NCBI GenBank assembly: GCA_045863195.1
Contig: BTUI01000002.1
Span: 186,001-250,000 of the forward strand
Length of the DNA: 64,000 nucleotides
Direction: 5' to 3'
Origin: W-Chloroflexi-9 sp045863195
Lineage (GTDB): Bacteria > Chloroflexota > Dehalococcoidia > UBA2979
In this document: piece after piece, positions 8,606 to 17,031 of the stretch
How positions within the stretch are numbered: position 1 is the first letter of the stretch
Layout: each line of letters begins with the position of its first letter
The notes under the pieces: generated by a model
What the model saw: the letters and a program-made list of their open reading frames with translations, nothing else
The model's database searches: none
Told to the model about the DNA's origin: nothing
Program-made: the position numbers and the translations under genes

Positions 8606-9088
8606 ATGTACAAGAAGATCCTTCTGACGCTGGACGGCTCCGAGGTCGCGACCCAGGCCATCCCCCACGCAAGCGCACTCGCGAAGGCAACCGGCTCCCC
8701 GGTGGTGGTCCTGCAGGTCATCGACTCCGAAGCGCAGATCATCTCGCAGGCCTCCGGGGCGACGATCGAGCCGATCTCGATGGGCACGATCACCGTCGAG
8801 ATTGCACGCGAGGCGGTGCAGGCCCAGCGCCAGGCCGCGCAGGCGAACCTGGACGCGGCGAAGGCGACCCTGGCGAAGGACGGCGTGACGAACGTCACCA
8901 CCGTGGTGCGCGAGGGCTCCCCGGGTGACCAGATCGTGGAGGCCGTGGAGAAGGAAGGCGCGGACGTGGTGGTGATCGCCACGCACGGCCGCTCCGGCAT
9001 CCGGCGCGTGATCATGGGCTCGGTGGCGGACCACGTGGTCCGCAACACCCCGACCGCCTCCGTGCTGCTCATCCGCGCGCACGACTAG
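8606..9088 (+). CDS. Universal stress protein (UspA family)
   Basis: A 160-residue single-domain Usp. The N-terminus MYKKILLTLDGSE and the C-terminal ATHGRSGIRRVIMGSVADHV match the ATP-binding G-x2-G-x9-G(S/T) arrangement of this family. Such proteins are cytoplasmic and raise tolerance to starvation or other stress. A TATGAT -10-like hexamer lies at 8516-8521, about 90 nt upstream. The gene ends before a strong bidirectional terminator shared with the convergent DUF3090 gene. Confidence 0.92.
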   Translation: MYKKILLTLDGSEVATQAIPHASALAKATGSPVVVLQVIDSEAQIISQASGATIEPISMGTITVEIAREAVQAQRQAAQANLDAAKATLAKDGVTNVTTVVREGSPGDQIVEAVEKEGADVVVIATHGRSGIRRVIMGSVADHVVRNTPTASVLLIRAHD

Positions 9089-9106
9089 CGCGGCTCACGG
9101 CTGAAG

Positions 9107-9143
9107 ACGAAACGGGCGAGGCCAGCGGCCTCGCCCGTTTCGT
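9107..9143. terminator. Bidirectional terminator
   Basis: A perfect 17-bp stem (9107-9123 with 9127-9143, arms ACGAAACGGGCGAGGCC and its complement) closes an AGC loop between the convergent usp and DUF3090 genes. Confidence 0.8.
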
Positions 9144-9165
9144 TGACCGGCATCAGCGCCCGGGG

Positions 9166-9714
9166 CTACTCGTCGTCGTCATCGTCGTCCTCGGCGGCAG
9201 GGACTTCGAGGTGCTTCGAGTGGCCGTTGGTGTGCGGGCAGAAGTGCTGCTCGCCCTCGAAGTTCAGCGGTTGCTTGCAGAGCGGGCAGATCGGCCGGCC
9301 GGCGGTGACGATCTCCTCGATCAGCCGGATGAGGGCGACGACCTGGTCTCGCGACATCGCCAGGCGGAACGCGGGGGTATCGCCGCGCTCCATCGCCGGC
9401 TGGTCGTCCGCCAGCAGGATGAGTTGCTCCTGGTCGCCGTCGTAGTCCAGGCCCAGGCGCACCACCTGCATCTCCACCTGCGGGCGCTGCGGGAAGTTCC
9501 CGACCGCCTCCGGTGTGCCGGCCGGGCGGCCGCGCAACTTCGAGCGCTCCGCGAGGAGCTGCGAGAACAGCCGCCCGAGTTCGGCCAGTTGTTCCTTCTC
9601 GATCCAGAGCGCCGCGTAGGAGTCGCCGCTGCGGGCGCGGAGGCGGAACGTGCGCTGGCCGGGTTGGCCGATCGCTTCCGCATCGACCGCGTTGACGAGG
9701 CCGAAATCGATCAT
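9166..9714 (-). CDS. DUF3090 family protein
   Basis: A 182-residue protein matching DUF3090, a family of unknown function known mainly from Actinobacteria and Chloroflexota. It begins MIDFGLVNAVDAEAIGQPGQ and carries the family features RTFRLRARSG, a GLDYD segment and two CxxC-type pairs or Cys/His ligands near the C-terminus (CPLCKQPL and FCPHTNGH), which together look like a small zinc ribbon. The tail is strongly acidic (EDDDDDDE). The start at 9714 is chosen because the conserved family N-terminus begins there. Confidence 0.85.
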   Translation of the reverse strand: MIDFGLVNAVDAEAIGQPGQRTFRLRARSGDSYAALWIEKEQLAELGRLFSQLLAERSKLRGRPAGTPEAVGNFPQRPQVEMQVVRLGLDYDGDQEQLILLADDQPAMERGDTPAFRLAMSRDQVVALIRLIEEIVTAGRPICPLCKQPLNFEGEQHFCPHTNGHSKHLEVPAAEDDDDDDE

Positions 9715-9871
9715 CGGGTGCCGATCATCTCGTGGAGGGGTGGGGCGTGGACGCGGGCGAGCGTACGAGGCGGCCTCGCGCCCGGTCAATCTCGCGGCGA
9801 CCGGCCGGTGACCTCGCGGCCATCTGCGCGAAACGCGCTCGGCGTAGGATGCCGCTGGAAGCGGAGGCCCC

Positions 9872-11281
9872 ATGTCCGACCAGGATCTCGTCTACCTCAC
9901 CATCGCCGAGGCCGGCGCGCTCATCGCCTCGAAGTCACTCTCGCCGGTCGAACTGGCCGAGGCGGTTTTCCGCCGCATCGAGGCGACGGACGGGCGGCTG
10001 AACTCCTACAACCGGCTGATGCGCGCCTCGGCGCTGGCGGAGGCCCGCGCGGCCGAGCAGCGCGCCGCGGCCGGCACGCTCCTCGGCCCGCTCGATGGCA
10101 TCCCGATCGGCGTGAAGGACCTGTACGACACGGCCGGGGTCATCACCACCGGCGGCACCGGCGCCTACCGGCAGCGCGTCCCGGCGCAGGACGCGACCAC
10201 GGTCCGGTTGCTGCGACAGGCCGGCGCCGTCATCGTCGGCAAGACGAACACGCATGAACTCGCGCTGGGCGGCACCACGAACAACGCGCACTACGGGCCC
10301 TCGCGGAACCCGTGGAACACCGAACGGGTGCCGGGGGGGTCATCCGGCGGCTCCGGCTCCGCGGTCGCGGCCGGGCAGGCACTGGGCGCGCTGGGCACGG
10401 ACACCGGTGGCAGCATCCGCATCCCGGCCGCGTTCTGCGGCATCACCGGCCACAAGCCCTCGCATGGCCTCGTGGGGCGAGGCGGCGTGCTGCCGCTGTC
10501 GCTCACGCTCGACCACGCCGGGCCGATGACGCGGAGCGCGCTTGACTGTGCGCTGATGCTCACCGTGCTTGCCGGGTACGACCCGCGCGACCTGGACTCC
10601 GTGCGGCGGCCGCACGAGAACTACGCCGCCGGCATCGACGTGCCGGTGGCCGGGCTGAAGGTCGCCATCGTGCCGTCGCTGCTGGCGGAGTGCCAGCCGG
10701 CCGTCCTCGATGCGTTCGAGGGGTCGCTCGGCGTGCTGCGGGCGCTCGGCGTCGAGATCGGCGAGGTGGAGCCGATGGCCGGGTTCGACGACTGGCGGGC
10801 GGAGATGCAGCCGATCATGATGACCGAGGCCGCCTCCTACAACGAGAAGATCCTGGACGACGTGCCGCCGACGGTGAGCGAGCCGATCCGCACGATGATG
10901 AACCGCGGGTTCGAGGTGAAGGCGGTCGCCTACCAGCGCGCGCTGGACTTCCGGAAGTTGATGGAGCAGCGGTACGAGCACGCGCTGGCGGACGGTGGGT
11001 ACGCCGCCTACGTCACGCCTACCTCGCCGCAGGTCGCCGAGCCGATCGCCCCCGACCCTACGGCGGAGCCGCCACAGCCGCTCAAGTTCCGCAACACGAG
11101 CGTGTTCAACCAGAACCGGCAGCCCTCGATCAGCCTCCCGAACGGCTTCGACGGCGACGGCCTGCCCACGGGCCTGATGGTGAGCGCCGCCCGCTGGCAG
11201 GACGCGACCGCGCTCCGCATCGCCCACGCGGTGCAGCAGGTGACGGACTGGCACACGAGGCGGCCCGCGCTGGCGGGATGA
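9872..11281 (+). CDS. Amidase-signature hydrolase
   Basis: A 469-residue amidase-signature enzyme. The Ser-cisSer-Lys catalytic set is visible: Lys in GVKDLYD, cis-Ser in PGGSSGGSGSAVAAG and nucleophile Ser in GTDTGGSIRIPAAFCG. It is of the GatA-like type but no gatC or gatB is adjacent, so it is more likely a small-molecule amidase than the tRNA amidotransferase subunit. A TAGGAT -10 hexamer lies at 9845-9850 and GGAGG just before the ATG. It resembles the second amidase at 26261 but is not a close copy. Confidence 0.87.
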   Translation: MSDQDLVYLTIAEAGALIASKSLSPVELAEAVFRRIEATDGRLNSYNRLMRASALAEARAAEQRAAAGTLLGPLDGIPIGVKDLYDTAGVITTGGTGAYRQRVPAQDATTVRLLRQAGAVIVGKTNTHELALGGTTNNAHYGPSRNPWNTERVPGGSSGGSGSAVAAGQALGALGTDTGGSIRIPAAFCGITGHKPSHGLVGRGGVLPLSLTLDHAGPMTRSALDCALMLTVLAGYDPRDLDSVRRPHENYAAGIDVPVAGLKVAIVPSLLAECQPAVLDAFEGSLGVLRALGVEIGEVEPMAGFDDWRAEMQPIMMTEAASYNEKILDDVPPTVSEPIRTMMNRGFEVKAVAYQRALDFRKLMEQRYEHALADGGYAAYVTPTSPQVAEPIAPDPTAEPPQPLKFRNTSVFNQNRQPSISLPNGFDGDGLPTGLMVSAARWQDATALRIAHAVQQVTDWHTRRPALAG

Positions 11282-11304
11282 GGCGGACCGAGGCCGTGCG
11301 CCGC

Positions 11305-11310
11305 TAGGAT
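11305..11310 (+). promoter_or_regulatory. -10 hexamer of a probable leaderless murB transcript
   Basis: TAGGAT ends exactly 6 nt before the murB ATG at 11317. The short spacing implies transcription starting at the start codon. Confidence 0.5.
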
Positions 11311-11316
11311 CGGCGG

Positions 11317-12255
11317 ATGGCACCCACGCCGCCCCCACTCCCCGACGCGCCGCCCGACCTCGGGCTGACGCGCGACGAGCCGCTGGCCCGCCACACCTAC
11401 ATCCGCCTCGGGGGCCCCGCGGCCTACTTCGGCACGCCCGAGGACCTGGACACCGTGGGCCGCATCGCCGCGTGGGCGCGCGATGTGGGGCTGCCGCTGC
11501 GCGTGATGGGCGGCGGCTCGAACCTCCTGGTCGCGGACGAGGGCCTGCGCGCGGTCGTCCTCTCGCTCCGCCGAGCGTGCGGCCGCGTCACCTTCGAGGG
11601 CGCCGAGGCGCACGCGGGTGCCGGCGTGATGCTCCCGGCGCTCGCACGGCAGGCGGCGGAGCGCGACCTCGGCGGGCTGGAGTTCGCGATCGGCATCCCG
11701 GGCACGGTGGGCGGGGCGTTGCAGACGAACGCCGGCGTCGGTGACGGCCGCGCGATCGGCGACCTCGTGACGGCGGTCGAGGTGCTGCGCGATGGCGCGC
11801 GCCTGACGCTGCCGCGCGAGGCGATCCGATTCGGCTATCGGGAGACCTCGCTGCGCGGCTCCGGCGACGTGGTGCTCGCGGCGCGGCTCACGCTGACGCC
11901 GCGCCCGCGCGCGGAGTGCGAGGCGGAGATGCGACGTCTGCTGGAGGGCCGGCAGCGCACGCAGCCAACGGCGGAGCCGAACAACGGGTCGGTGTTCCGG
12001 AACCCGCCCGGCGACCACGCGGGACGCCTGATCGAGGCGGCGGGGTGCAAGGGGCTGCGCGTCGGCGGCGCCTCGGTCAGCACGCTCCACGCGAACTTCA
12101 TCGTGCATGACGGCACCGCCACGACCGCCGATGTCCTCGGCGTGATGGGCGAGGTGCAGCGGCGGGTGGCGGAGGGGTTCGGCGTGCGGCTGGTGCCGGA
12201 GGTGGAGTGGTGGGGGGACGGGCCGCCGCCCCCACCGTTCGAGGCGGTCGCCTAG
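11317..12255 (+). CDS. murB: UDP-N-acetylenolpyruvoylglucosamine reductase
   Basis: A 312-residue MurB, which reduces UDP-GlcNAc-enolpyruvate to UDP-MurNAc with NADPH and FAD in peptidoglycan synthesis. The FAD-binding segment LRVMGGGSNLLVADEG and IGIPGTVGGALQTNAG are clear. PNNGSVFRNP carries the Ser that acts as general acid, and GASVSTLHANFIVHDG and PEVEWWG complete the family pattern. The ATG at 11317 follows TAGGAT by 6 nt. The stop codon overlaps that of the convergent MaoC-like gene (CTAG at 12252-12255). Confidence 0.95.
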   Translation: MAPTPPPLPDAPPDLGLTRDEPLARHTYIRLGGPAAYFGTPEDLDTVGRIAAWARDVGLPLRVMGGGSNLLVADEGLRAVVLSLRRACGRVTFEGAEAHAGAGVMLPALARQAAERDLGGLEFAIGIPGTVGGALQTNAGVGDGRAIGDLVTAVEVLRDGARLTLPREAIRFGYRETSLRGSGDVVLAARLTLTPRPRAECEAEMRRLLEGRQRTQPTAEPNNGSVFRNPPGDHAGRLIEAAGCKGLRVGGASVSTLHANFIVHDGTATTADVLGVMGEVQRRVAEGFGVRLVPEVEWWGDGPPPPPFEAVA

Positions 12256-13100
12256 CCCGCGCGCTCCGAGGCCGGGGCGACCCGGAAGATCGTCCAGTGC
12301 CGCAGCCGCGCGAGCGGCGTGCCGTCCTGTCCCTGCACCAGGCAGTCGAAGTTGGCGATGTGGTGCGCCTTGCGCTCGTACGCCTCCAGGAAGTGCGCAC
12401 CGGTGGTGACGCGCTGGCCCGCGTAGGCGGGGGCCAGGTGCTGGATACGGCTGCGGGTGTGGATCGAGTTCGGCAGCGACACGTTGTGGCGCATGATCCG
12501 CTCGGCGCGCCCGGCGATGAACGCCGGGTGGAGGCGCGGGCGGTCCCCGGTGAAGATCGGGTCGTTGCTGCGCTGGTTGTGGGAGGCGAAGTGCTGCATC
12601 TCCGGCACCGGCGTCTCCTCCGACATCGGGCGCCAGTCCTGGCCGACCGGCGCCTCCGCCAGCAGCAGCCCCGGCTTCGGGTCGGGCGAGGCGGCCCCGG
12701 TCATCCTCCCCGGCGTCCGGTACTCCTCGATCCACGGCGCGTCGCCGAGGCCGACCGAGGCGACGACGCAGAGCACGCCGTCCTGGTTCGTCATCGTCAC
12801 CGACCAGGCGTCCGGCCCGGCGTCCGAGCCGGGGGCCACACGCACGGCGAGCGTGTCGCCGGGGTAGGTCGGCTGGCGGAACGCGAAGTCCGCCCAACCA
12901 CGGTCCAGCCAGCCCGGCCCGAGCGCCTCGAGGATGGTCGGCGTCGCCCAGCCCCAGACCGTGACGCCGCCGACGAGCGCGGCCTTGAAGCCGTACTTCT
13001 GCGCGGTGGCGCTGGAGTGGATCGGGTTGGAGATGTCCTCGCTGTCCGCGTGCGGGAGGAAGGCCTCCACGGTGCGTTCGACGGCGGTGGTTCCGGGCAT
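12252..13100 (-). CDS. MaoC-like hot-dog protein
   Basis: A 282-residue protein with hot-dog fold features of the MaoC/hydratase type: an IHSSATAQKYGFKAALVGG segment near the N-terminus and a second half with SRIQHLAPAYAGQRV and AHHIANFDCLVQGQDG. Such proteins hydrate enoyl-CoA or act as thioesterase-like enzymes on CoA esters. The ATG at 13100 has a good ribosome binding site (AGGAGGAGACGAACC). It stands alone between murB and purK, so no pathway is suggested by context. Confidence 0.65.
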   Translation of the reverse strand: MPGTTAVERTVEAFLPHADSEDISNPIHSSATAQKYGFKAALVGGVTVWGWATPTILEALGPGWLDRGWADFAFRQPTYPGDTLAVRVAPGSDAGPDAWSVTMTNQDGVLCVVASVGLGDAPWIEEYRTPGRMTGAASPDPKPGLLLAEAPVGQDWRPMSEETPVPEMQHFASHNQRSNDPIFTGDRPRLHPAFIAGRAERIMRHNVSLPNSIHTRSRIQHLAPAYAGQRVTTGAHFLEAYERKAHHIANFDCLVQGQDGTPLARLRHWTIFRVAPASERAG

Positions 13101-13185
13101 GGTTCGTCTCCTCCTGAGCCCGGGGATGATACGTCTGGGGGGAAGGGTCAGGTAGGATGGCGGCACGCACGGAGACGGAGGCGGC

Positions 13186-14343
13186 ATGACCCCGGACGGC
13201 TTCCCGGTGGTGGGGATCGTGGGCGGCGGGCAACTCGCCCGCATGATGATCCAGGCCGCGATCCCGCTCGGCATTGGCGTGCGCGTCCTCGCGGAGCGCG
13301 CGGACGACAGCGCCGCGCGCGTCTGCCCGGACGTGGTGATCGGCTCCCCCGACTCCATCGATGACCTGGTCGCCTTCGCCGCCGGCTGCGATGCCGTCAC
13401 GCTCGACCACGAACTCGTGAACCTGGAGGCGCTCCAGCGCATCGAGGCTGCGGGCGGGGTAGTGCGGCCCGGGCCGTTCACGCTCGCCTTCGCGAAGGAC
13501 AAGGCGCACCAGCGCCGCGAGTTCTCTGCCGCCGGCCTGCCGGTGCCCGAGTTCCAAGAGGTCGCGACCGCCGCGGACATCGAGGCGTTCGCGCAACGCC
13601 TCGGCGGGTGGCCGGTCGTGGTGAAGGCGCAGCGCGGCGGCTATGACGGGCGCGGCGTGTGGGTGATCGACGGCCCGGACGCTGCCGCCAACCTCGCGGC
13701 CGAGGCCGGACAGCGCGGCGTCGCGCTGATCGCGGAACGCTTCGTGCGCATTCGCAAGGAACTCGCCGTCCTCGTCGCACGGCGTCCCGGCGGCGAGACC
13801 GCGGTCTACCCGGTCGTCGAGACGGTGCAGCGCGACGGCATCTGCCACGAGGTACTGGCGCCGGCGCCGGTGCCGGACGCGGTCGCGGAGCGCGCGCTGG
13901 AGATCGGTCGCCGCGTCGCGGAACTCACGCGGGCGACCGGTATCGTGGCGACCGAGTTGTTCTGGTCCGAGACGGACGAGGTGCTGATCAACGAGATCGC
14001 GACGCGCCCGCATAACTCCGGGCACTTCTCGATCGATGGGTCGCAGACCTCGCAGTTCGCGAACCACCTGCGTGGGGTGCTGGACTGGCCGCTCGGCGAC
14101 GTCTCGTTGCTGGCGCCGGCGGTGGTGATGGCGAACCTGCTCGGTGCGGACTCGGAGAGCCTCGCGCCGAGGATGGTGCGGGCCCTGGAGCAGCCGGCGC
14201 CGGGCGTCCACCCGCACCTGTACGGCAAGGGCGTGCGGCCGGGGCGCAAGATCGGGCATGTGAACGCGCTGGGCGACGACCCGGTGGAGACGCGCGAGCG
14301 CGCGATGCGCGCCGCCGCGCTGCTGACGGGGAGGGCCGAATGA
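13186..14343 (+). CDS. purK: N5-carboxyaminoimidazole ribonucleotide synthase
   Basis: A 385-residue ATP-grasp protein, PurK, which uses ATP and bicarbonate to carboxylate AIR to N5-CAIR in purine synthesis. Diagnostic segments are GIVGGGQLARMMIQAA at the N-terminus, VVKAQRGGYDGRGVWVI in the ATP-grasp domain and EIATRPHNSGHFSIDG near the active site. A TAGGAT -10 is at 13153-13158 and GGAGGCGGC precedes the ATG. Its stop overlaps the purE start by 4 nt (ATGA), so the two are translationally coupled. Confidence 0.97.
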   Translation: MTPDGFPVVGIVGGGQLARMMIQAAIPLGIGVRVLAERADDSAARVCPDVVIGSPDSIDDLVAFAAGCDAVTLDHELVNLEALQRIEAAGGVVRPGPFTLAFAKDKAHQRREFSAAGLPVPEFQEVATAADIEAFAQRLGGWPVVVKAQRGGYDGRGVWVIDGPDAAANLAAEAGQRGVALIAERFVRIRKELAVLVARRPGGETAVYPVVETVQRDGICHEVLAPAPVPDAVAERALEIGRRVAELTRATGIVATELFWSETDEVLINEIATRPHNSGHFSIDGSQTSQFANHLRGVLDWPLGDVSLLAPAVVMANLLGADSESLAPRMVRALEQPAPGVHPHLYGKGVRPGRKIGHVNALGDDPVETRERAMRAAALLTGRAE

Positions 14344-14855
14344 GCCAGCCGCGCCCGGTGGTGGGCATCGTGATGGGGAGCGACTCCGACCTGCCGGTGA
14401 TGCGGGCGGCCGCGGAGGCCCTCGCCGAGTTCGACATCCCGCACGAGGTGCGCGTGGTCTCCGCGCACCGCACCGCCGCCGGGATGCTGGAGTACGGCCA
14501 GACCGCGGTGGCGCGCGGTCTGAAGGTGATCGTCGCCGGGGCGGGCGGCGCGGCCCACCTGCCGGGGATGCTGGCGTCCGTCACGCCGCTGCCGGTGATC
14601 GGCGTCCCGGTGCCGCTGAAGTACCTGGACGGCATGGACTCGCTCCTCTCGATTGTGCAGATGCCGGCCGGCGTGCCGGTGGCGACGGTGGCGATCGGCA
14701 ACGCGCGCAACGCCGGGCTGCTCGCCGCTCGGATCCTCGGCGCGCAGGACGAGGCGATCCGCGCGAAGGTGGCGGCGGCGCAGGCCGCGCTCATCGACGC
14801 CGTCGCGGAGAAAGACGCAACCGTGCGGGCGGAGTTCCCGAACCGCGCGGAGTGA
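14340..14855 (+). CDS. purE: N5-carboxyaminoimidazole ribonucleotide mutase
   Basis: A 171-residue PurE that converts N5-CAIR to CAIR, the step after PurK. The family motifs VGIVMGSDSDLPVM, VVSAHRTAAGM and AGAGGAAHLPGM are all present. It overlaps purK by 4 nt. A cyclic-di-AMP receptor gene follows after 37 nt on the same strand. Confidence 0.97.
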   Translation: MSQPRPVVGIVMGSDSDLPVMRAAAEALAEFDIPHEVRVVSAHRTAAGMLEYGQTAVARGLKVIVAGAGGAAHLPGMLASVTPLPVIGVPVPLKYLDGMDSLLSIVQMPAGVPVATVAIGNARNAGLLAARILGAQDEAIRAKVAAAQAALIDAVAEKDATVRAEFPNRAE

Positions 14856-14892
14856 GGCGCGCCGGCGCGGGCCGGCGGAAAGGCAGGACGTG

Positions 14893-15246
14893 ATGGCCGA
14901 GGTCCCCGGGCCGATGAAGTTCTGCATCGTCATCGTCCCCTCGCAGGACGGCGACCGGCTGCTGGCGAAGATGGCGGAGCAGAGCTTCCGCGCCACCCGC
15001 ATCGGCTCGACGGGCGGGTTCCTGAAGCGCGGCAGCGCGACCGTGTTCAGCGCGATCCCCGTGGAGAAGGTGCCGGACCTCGTCGCGCTGCTGCATCGCG
15101 AGTTCCCGGAGGTGGTGGAGCAGATGCCGCTGACGGCGCTCCCCTTCGCCGACGAGCTTGAGGCGGGCCCCGCGGCGATGGTGGACGTGCGCGTGGGCGG
15201 CGCGGTGCTGTTCGTGCTCGACCTTGACCGGGTGGAGCGTGTCTAG
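14893..15246 (+). CDS. Cyclic-di-AMP receptor (DarA/PstA family)
   Basis: A 117-residue PII-like protein. It starts MAEVPGPMKFCIVIVPSQDG, a form of the family N-terminus, and continues with FRATRIGSTGGFLKRGSATV, the loop that contacts c-di-AMP in characterised DarA/PstA proteins. The family forms trimers that bind c-di-AMP, with downstream roles often unclear. GTG at 14890 is an alternative start; ATG at 14893 is preferred after GGAAAGGCAGGA. The end overlaps the sortase start by 8 nt. Confidence 0.88.
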   Translation: MAEVPGPMKFCIVIVPSQDGDRLLAKMAEQSFRATRIGSTGGFLKRGSATVFSAIPVEKVPDLVALLHREFPEVVEQMPLTALPFADELEAGPAAMVDVRVGGAVLFVLDLDRVERV

Positions 15247-16102
15247 GCGCCCCGTGCGCCGCCTGTCGTTCGGCGCTGCGGCTGCGGTGGTGCTGCTCGC
15301 CGCCGGCCTCTCCGCCGCGCCGGTCCAGGCGACGCCGCCAGGGCTGGCGGCGTTCGTGTCGAGCGCCGGGCAGCCCTCGCAGGCCACGTACGCGCGGCTC
15401 CTCATCCCCGCGATTGGCGTCGATGCGGCGGTGGCCGCGCACGTCATCCCGCCGGACGAGGCGATGCCGAACCCGTACGGCCCCGCGGACGTGGCCTGGT
15501 ATGACTTCAGCAACTACCCGGGCATGGGTGGCGCGCCGGGATCGGGCGGGAACGCCGTCTTCTCCGGGCACGTCGACTACAACGCGCGCGTCCCGTACGC
15601 GGGCGTTCGCTACCGCGGTCCCGGGGTGTTCGAGGGCATTGGGCGGCTCGCGCTCGGTGACACCGTGCAGGTCACGCGGGGCACCCGGACGTACACCTAC
15701 CTGGTCACGTCCACCGAGCGCGTGGCGGAGGACTCGCCGCGCTGGCGGTCGATCTGGTCGCGCAACGTGCGGGTCGACACGGTGACGCTCTTCACCTGTA
15801 CCGGGGCGTTCGATCCCTCGGACGCCTCTTATTCGCACCGGACGGTGGTGCGGGCCGAGCGCGTGGAGGGCGCCGCGCGCGTGGTGCCGCTGCTCCCGGG
15901 CGAACACTGGGCGGCGGGCGTCTCCGGCGTCACACACCCGCAGGCGCTTGCCGCGCGGCAGCCGTACCGTGTGGCGGCGATCTACGGGCAGGATGCGAGC
16001 ACCGGTGAATGGCTCACCTACGTCCCCGGCGCGCCGGCGTTCGTGAACACGCTGGTCGGGCACCTGCGGACCGATTCGTTCGTCATCATCAGAAGGGGAT
16101 AA
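15239..16102 (+). CDS. Sortase (class E/F-like) with C-terminal extension
   Basis: A 287-residue exported sortase. Residues about 8-30 form a signal peptide or anchor. The catalytic set is His111 in VFSGHVDYN, Cys187 in TLFTCTGAF and Arg201 in SYSHRTVVRA. About 80 residues follow the Arg, ending with IYGQDASTGEWLTYVPGAPA and VNTLVG, an extension I associate with Chloroflexota exported proteins. The GTG at 15239, with GGTGGAG upstream, overlaps the previous stop; GTG at 15254 is an alternative. No LPxTG-type substrate gene is seen nearby. Confidence 0.85.
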   Translation: MSRRPVRRLSFGAAAAVVLLAAGLSAAPVQATPPGLAAFVSSAGQPSQATYARLLIPAIGVDAAVAAHVIPPDEAMPNPYGPADVAWYDFSNYPGMGGAPGSGGNAVFSGHVDYNARVPYAGVRYRGPGVFEGIGRLALGDTVQVTRGTRTYTYLVTSTERVAEDSPRWRSIWSRNVRVDTVTLFTCTGAFDPSDASYSHRTVVRAERVEGAARVVPLLPGEHWAAGVSGVTHPQALAARQPYRVAAIYGQDASTGEWLTYVPGAPAFVNTLVGHLRTDSFVIIRRG

Positions 16103-16104
16103 GC

Positions 16105-17031
16105 GTGCGCGTCCTGGTCACCGGCTCCTCCGGCTTCGTGGGGAGCCACCTCGTGCGGCGACTCGTGGCGGACGGCCACGAGGTCACCGGCCTCGACCAG
16201 GCCCCGCAGCGCCGCCCGTTCGAGGGCTACCGTGACGTCCGCGCCGACATCCGCGACGAGGCGGCGGTGACGCGCGTGATGCAGGAGGTGCGGCCGGAGG
16301 TCGTGTTCCACCTCGCCGCGCAGGTGTCGGTCTCCGTTTCCATGCGCGAGCCGCGCCTCGACATCGAGACGAACGTGCTCGCGACGGTGCTGCTCGCGAA
16401 CGCTGCTGGGGCGGCGGGGACGCGTCGCTTCGTGTTCACCTCCAGCGGCGGCGCGATGTTCGGTCAGCCGCCACACGTCCCCGCGACGGAGGAGACGCCC
16501 GTCGCCCCTCGTTCGTTCTACGGCGCGTCGAAGGTCGCCGCGGAGCGCTATCTCGCGATCATCGAGGCGGAGACCGGCATGTCGGTGGCCTCGGTGCGGC
16601 CGTCCAACATCTATGGCCCGTGGCAGGACCCGCACGGCGAGGCGGGCGTCGTGGCGATCTTCGCGCAGCGCATGCTGCGCGGGCAGGACGTGACGATCTT
16701 CGCGCCCGGCACCGACACGCGGGACTACGTGTATGTCGCCGATGTGGTGGAGGCGCAGGTCGCCGCCGCGACCGCGCCCGAGGGCGCGATGTGCCTCGTC
16801 GGCACCGGTGTCGAGACGAGCACGCGCCAGATCTTCGATGTACTGGCCGCGCATTGTGGCTACGAGCGCCCGCCCGTGATGGGGCCGCGGCGTCCCGGGG
16901 ACATCGAGCGGATCGCCCTGGACACCTCCCGCGCTCGCGAGGCGTGGGGGTGGTCGGCGCGCGTGGCGCTCGATGACGGCATGCGGCGCACGGTGGAGGC
17001 GTTCCGAGAAGACCTCGAGGCCGGGCGCTAG
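16105..17031 (+). CDS. NAD-dependent epimerase/dehydratase (UDP-glucose 4-epimerase-like)
   Basis: A 308-residue extended SDR. The N-terminus MRVLVTGSSGFVGSHLVRRL holds the GxxGxxG motif, FTSSGGAMFG supplies the catalytic Ser/Thr, and SFYGASKVAAERYL the Tyr-x3-Lys pair. YGPWQDPHGEAGVVAIF is typical of GalE-like sugar epimerases. The GTG at 16105 follows AGAAGGGGAT and lies 2 nt after the sortase stop, so it belongs to the same operon. Its TAG overlaps the TAG of the convergent MerB-like gene (CTAG). Confidence 0.88.
   Translation: MRVLVTGSSGFVGSHLVRRLVADGHEVTGLDQAPQRRPFEGYRDVRADIRDEAAVTRVMQEVRPEVVFHLAAQVSVSVSMREPRLDIETNVLATVLLANAAGAAGTRRFVFTSSGGAMFGQPPHVPATEETPVAPRSFYGASKVAAERYLAIIEAETGMSVASVRPSNIYGPWQDPHGEAGVVAIFAQRMLRGQDVTIFAPGTDTRDYVYVADVVEAQVAAATAPEGAMCLVGTGVETSTRQIFDVLAAHCGYERPPVMGPRRPGDIERIALDTSRAREAWGWSARVALDDGMRRTVEAFREDLEAGR

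Noticed and set aside
11008..14259. A minus-strand frame of about 1083 codons open opposite purK, murB and the amidase gene
   Set aside because: Its translation is Arg/Pro/His-rich without any motif and lies opposite well-identified genes; it is a product of high third-position GC.
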